Shown piece after piece: positions 14,676 to 15,995 of a stretch of DNA of 15,995 nt (positions are counted from its first letter, which is position 1; the number at the start of each line of letters is the position of its first letter). Source of the stretch: an uncultured Corynebacterium sp. (GTDB taxonomy: Bacteria > Actinomycetota > Actinomycetes > Mycobacteriales > Mycobacteriaceae); NCBI RefSeq assembly GCF_937999985.1, contig NZ_CALLDG010000109.1, positions 1 through 15,995 on the forward strand, given 5' to 3'. Under the pieces are notes generated by a model. The model saw only the letters and a program-made list of their open reading frames with translations, searched no databases and had not been told where the DNA came from. A program made the position numbers and the translations under genes.

Positions 14676-15737
14676 GTGGCTATTTCGATCGAGACCATCC
14701 CGGAGATGGTGGCGCGCACCTGGCGCGACCTGGAATGGACTGGCCAGCGCGTGCCGAAGCAGGGCATCGACCACGCAGTATTGATCCTGGACGGGCTGCG
14801 CTCGAAGGAGTATGAACTCAACGACATGCTCCCCGAGTCCGTCGTGGTGCGCGTGCCCTTCGAAAAGGAATACCGGGAACAGGCGATGCTGGAATCCTCG
14901 CTGATCGCGCAACTGTTCCGCCGCACCAAGGTGCGGGTGCCGGGGACGGTGCGGCAGGCCTACGCGCGGGGGACTTTCAATACTGCCGAGCCCGTGATGT
15001 TGACCATGCAGACCGAGCTGCTGGGCGAACCGCTGACCGCCGAGCTCTGGCAGACGCTGTCTACCAGCCAGCGCGCATGGGTGGCCGAGCAACTGGGCAG
15101 CCTGCTGGCCACGATGCACGCCTTCGACCCGGACGTGCTGCCGATGAGCCGCGTGGATTCCTGGTGGACCGACGGCGAGGCGACCAGCGAGTTGAATAAC
15201 GCCCCGCGCACCCTGCCGGGCAAGTTGGAGCTGATGAAGTCCCGCACGGAAACGATTCTGGCCCCGCACCTGAGCGCTGAAGAGGCGGCATTCGTGGAGC
15301 GCGTGTTTGCGCAGGTGGACGAGTTGCTCTCCCGGCCGGAGCAACAGCGCGCCCTGACCCACGGGGAGCTGCACGAGGACCACATGCTGTGGAACGCCGA
15401 AGGCGGCGTGGGCGTGATCGACTTTTCCGACATGACCGTCGGCGACCCGGCCTTAGACTATGCGCACTTCGCGGGCATCGCCCCGGAGCTTCCGAAGATG
15501 GTCTACGAACAGGCGATCATCCAGCACGAGCAGCGCCGCCAAGCCCCCGTGGTACCGGGAGTTCCGCAGCCGATGCCGGGGCCGTTGTACCGGGCGCCGG
15601 ATGGCGGCCGCACTTCCGAGAGTGCCGAGGATACGGGTGTGCTGCGCCGCGCGGAGGTCTACAAGGACTGGGACAACATCTTCCTGCTGATCGACCACTA
15701 CCGCACGGGCCGTTCGCCGCGCGTGGAGCTGCTCTAG
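14676..15737 (+). CDS. Aminoglycoside-phosphotransferase-fold protein with atypical active site
   Basis: A 353-residue cytosolic protein of the APH/choline-kinase-like family; substrate unknown. The N lobe has VVVRVPFEKE (57-66) where ATP lysine or arginine is expected. The C lobe has the catalytic loop at 228-237, reading THGELHEDHM: the usual HGD aspartate is Glu (E231, codon 15366-15368) and the usual metal-binding Asn is His (H236). The metal-binding segment IDFSDMTVGDPALDYA (D249, D257) is intact. A proline-rich, probably disordered insert lies at about 287-322. The N-to-His change occurs in some relatives; the D-to-E change is unusual and could reduce or redirect kinase activity. The GTG start is 4 bp after rmlA, so a sugar- or cell-wall-related role is suggested by context only. 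It is unlikely to be a classical resistance enzyme. Confidence 0.85.
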   Translation: MAISIETIPEMVARTWRDLEWTGQRVPKQGIDHAVLILDGLRSKEYELNDMLPESVVVRVPFEKEYREQAMLESSLIAQLFRRTKVRVPGTVRQAYARGTFNTAEPVMLTMQTELLGEPLTAELWQTLSTSQRAWVAEQLGSLLATMHAFDPDVLPMSRVDSWWTDGEATSELNNAPRTLPGKLELMKSRTETILAPHLSAEEAAFVERVFAQVDELLSRPEQQRALTHGELHEDHMLWNAEGGVGVIDFSDMTVGDPALDYAHFAGIAPELPKMVYEQAIIQHEQRRQAPVVPGVPQPMPGPLYRAPDGGRTSESAEDTGVLRRAEVYKDWDNIFLLIDHYRTGRSPRVELL

Positions 15738-15995
15738 CTACTCTCCGTTTTGCGGAGAGTCCGGGCCGTCCGTGTTCTCCGGGCCATTTGGCTTCTGCTC
15801 GTCGCGCTCGTCGCCGCGCGCCCCGCGTTGCTGCTGTTCGCGGAGCTCCTGACGGCGCTTCCGCTCGGCCTCTTCCGCGTCCTTGGCCTCCTGCGCGCGC
15901 CGCTTCTTGAAGCGCTCTTTCTCGATGTTCCACAGGAAGTCCGGGTCGTCGTCCGGGCCCTTGTGGCTTAGTCGTTCTTGTTTGTTATTGACGCC
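15738..15995 (-). CDS. C-terminal tail of a minus-strand protein (5' part outside window), possibly PLDc_N-type membrane protein
   Basis: Reading leftward from the window edge, a frame stays open for 85 residues to a TAG at 15740-15738. The tail contains KGPDDDPDFLWNIEKERFKKRR, then a long charged Glu/Lys/Arg/Gln helix and a polar Asn/Gly/Pro-rich end. The GPDDDP-FLW motif followed by a charged tail resembles the C terminus of small actinobacterial membrane proteins with a phospholipase D N-terminal (PLDc_N) segment. That assignment is from memory, and the defining helices would be outside the window. Codon use fits the local genes. It converges on the kinase-like gene with stop codons directly adjacent. 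Confidence 0.65.
   Translation of the reverse strand, partial: GVNNKQERLSHKGPDDDPDFLWNIEKERFKKRRAQEAKDAEEAERKRRQELREQQQRGARGDERDEQKPNGPENTDGPDSPQNGE
15740..15760. terminator. Possible bidirectional terminator hairpin at convergent gene ends
   Basis: ACTCTCCG (15740-15747) and CGGAGAGT (15753-15760) form a perfect 8-bp stem with a five-base TTTTG loop, located where two genes converge and inside the last codons of the minus-strand gene. Neither strand shows a T-run after the stem, so intrinsic termination may be weak. Confidence 0.4.

Noticed and set aside
14676..15737. Aminoglycoside resistance gene
   Set aside because: Only the general APH fold is present, the catalytic loop is atypical, and the gene sits in a chromosomal rml operon without mobile-element signs.
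1..15995. Mobile elements, CRISPR arrays, tRNA or rRNA genes
   Set aside because: No transposase or integrase frames, no regularly spaced direct repeats beyond the two-copy unit at 10149-10191, and no tRNA-like or rRNA sequence was recognised.

Overview
The window looks like a Corynebacterium chromosome, or that of a close relative. GC is high and GTG starts are frequent. The order hemL, histidine phosphatase, TlpA-like lipoprotein, ccdA, resB, ccsB is the actinobacterial haem / cytochrome c maturation block, and a DtxR-type iron box lies in front of a siderophore transporter. I infer the genus from family resemblance and synteny; no database was searched. Every complete gene is on the + strand. 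The only minus-strand gene enters from the right edge. No gene-free stretch exceeds 300 bases, and I see no tRNA, rRNA, insertion sequence or CRISPR array.

Region 1 (2-7815) is the haem and cytochrome c block. It opens with the C-terminal part of a P1B-type ATPase-like membrane protein that lacks nearly every catalytic and metal-binding signature, yet is intact as a reading frame. Next come hemL (glutamate-1-semialdehyde aminomutase, tetrapyrrole synthesis), a histidine phosphatase, and a System II cytochrome c maturation set: a thioredoxin-like lipoprotein, the electron conduit CcdA, ResB and CcsB. The last two move haem across the membrane and attach it to apocytochromes.

Region 2 (7816-9053) is rmlB (dTDP-glucose 4,6-dehydratase). 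A strong hairpin in its leader pairs with its ribosome binding site, and a terminator-like hairpin follows it.

Region 3 (9063-13045) is an iron-controlled operon for a catecholate-type ferric siderophore ABC transporter: binding lipoprotein, two FecCD permeases and an ATPase. Its promoter (TTGACT, 16 bp, TATAAG) overlaps a DtxR-like operator. A row of small hairpins, including a 23-bp-period repeat, fills the gap after the binding-protein gene, and a perfect 11-bp inverted repeat lies just inside the next gene. Both probably shape the protein ratio.

Region 4 (13086-15737) returns to dTDP-rhamnose with rmlC, rmlA and an unassigned APH-fold kinase-like protein whose catalytic Asp is Glu. The operon has a -10 element placed so that the rmlC message would be leaderless. 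The iron operon thus sits inside the rml locus, and no rmlD is seen. The window ends with the C-terminal tail of a minus-strand gene whose stop codon abuts that of the kinase-like gene.

The observations most worth following are the signature-less P-type ATPase beside hemL, the ribosome-binding-site hairpin of rmlB, the RNA structures at the binding-protein/permease junction, and the atypical active site of the kinase-like protein. I did not find an unmistakably new multi-gene system.
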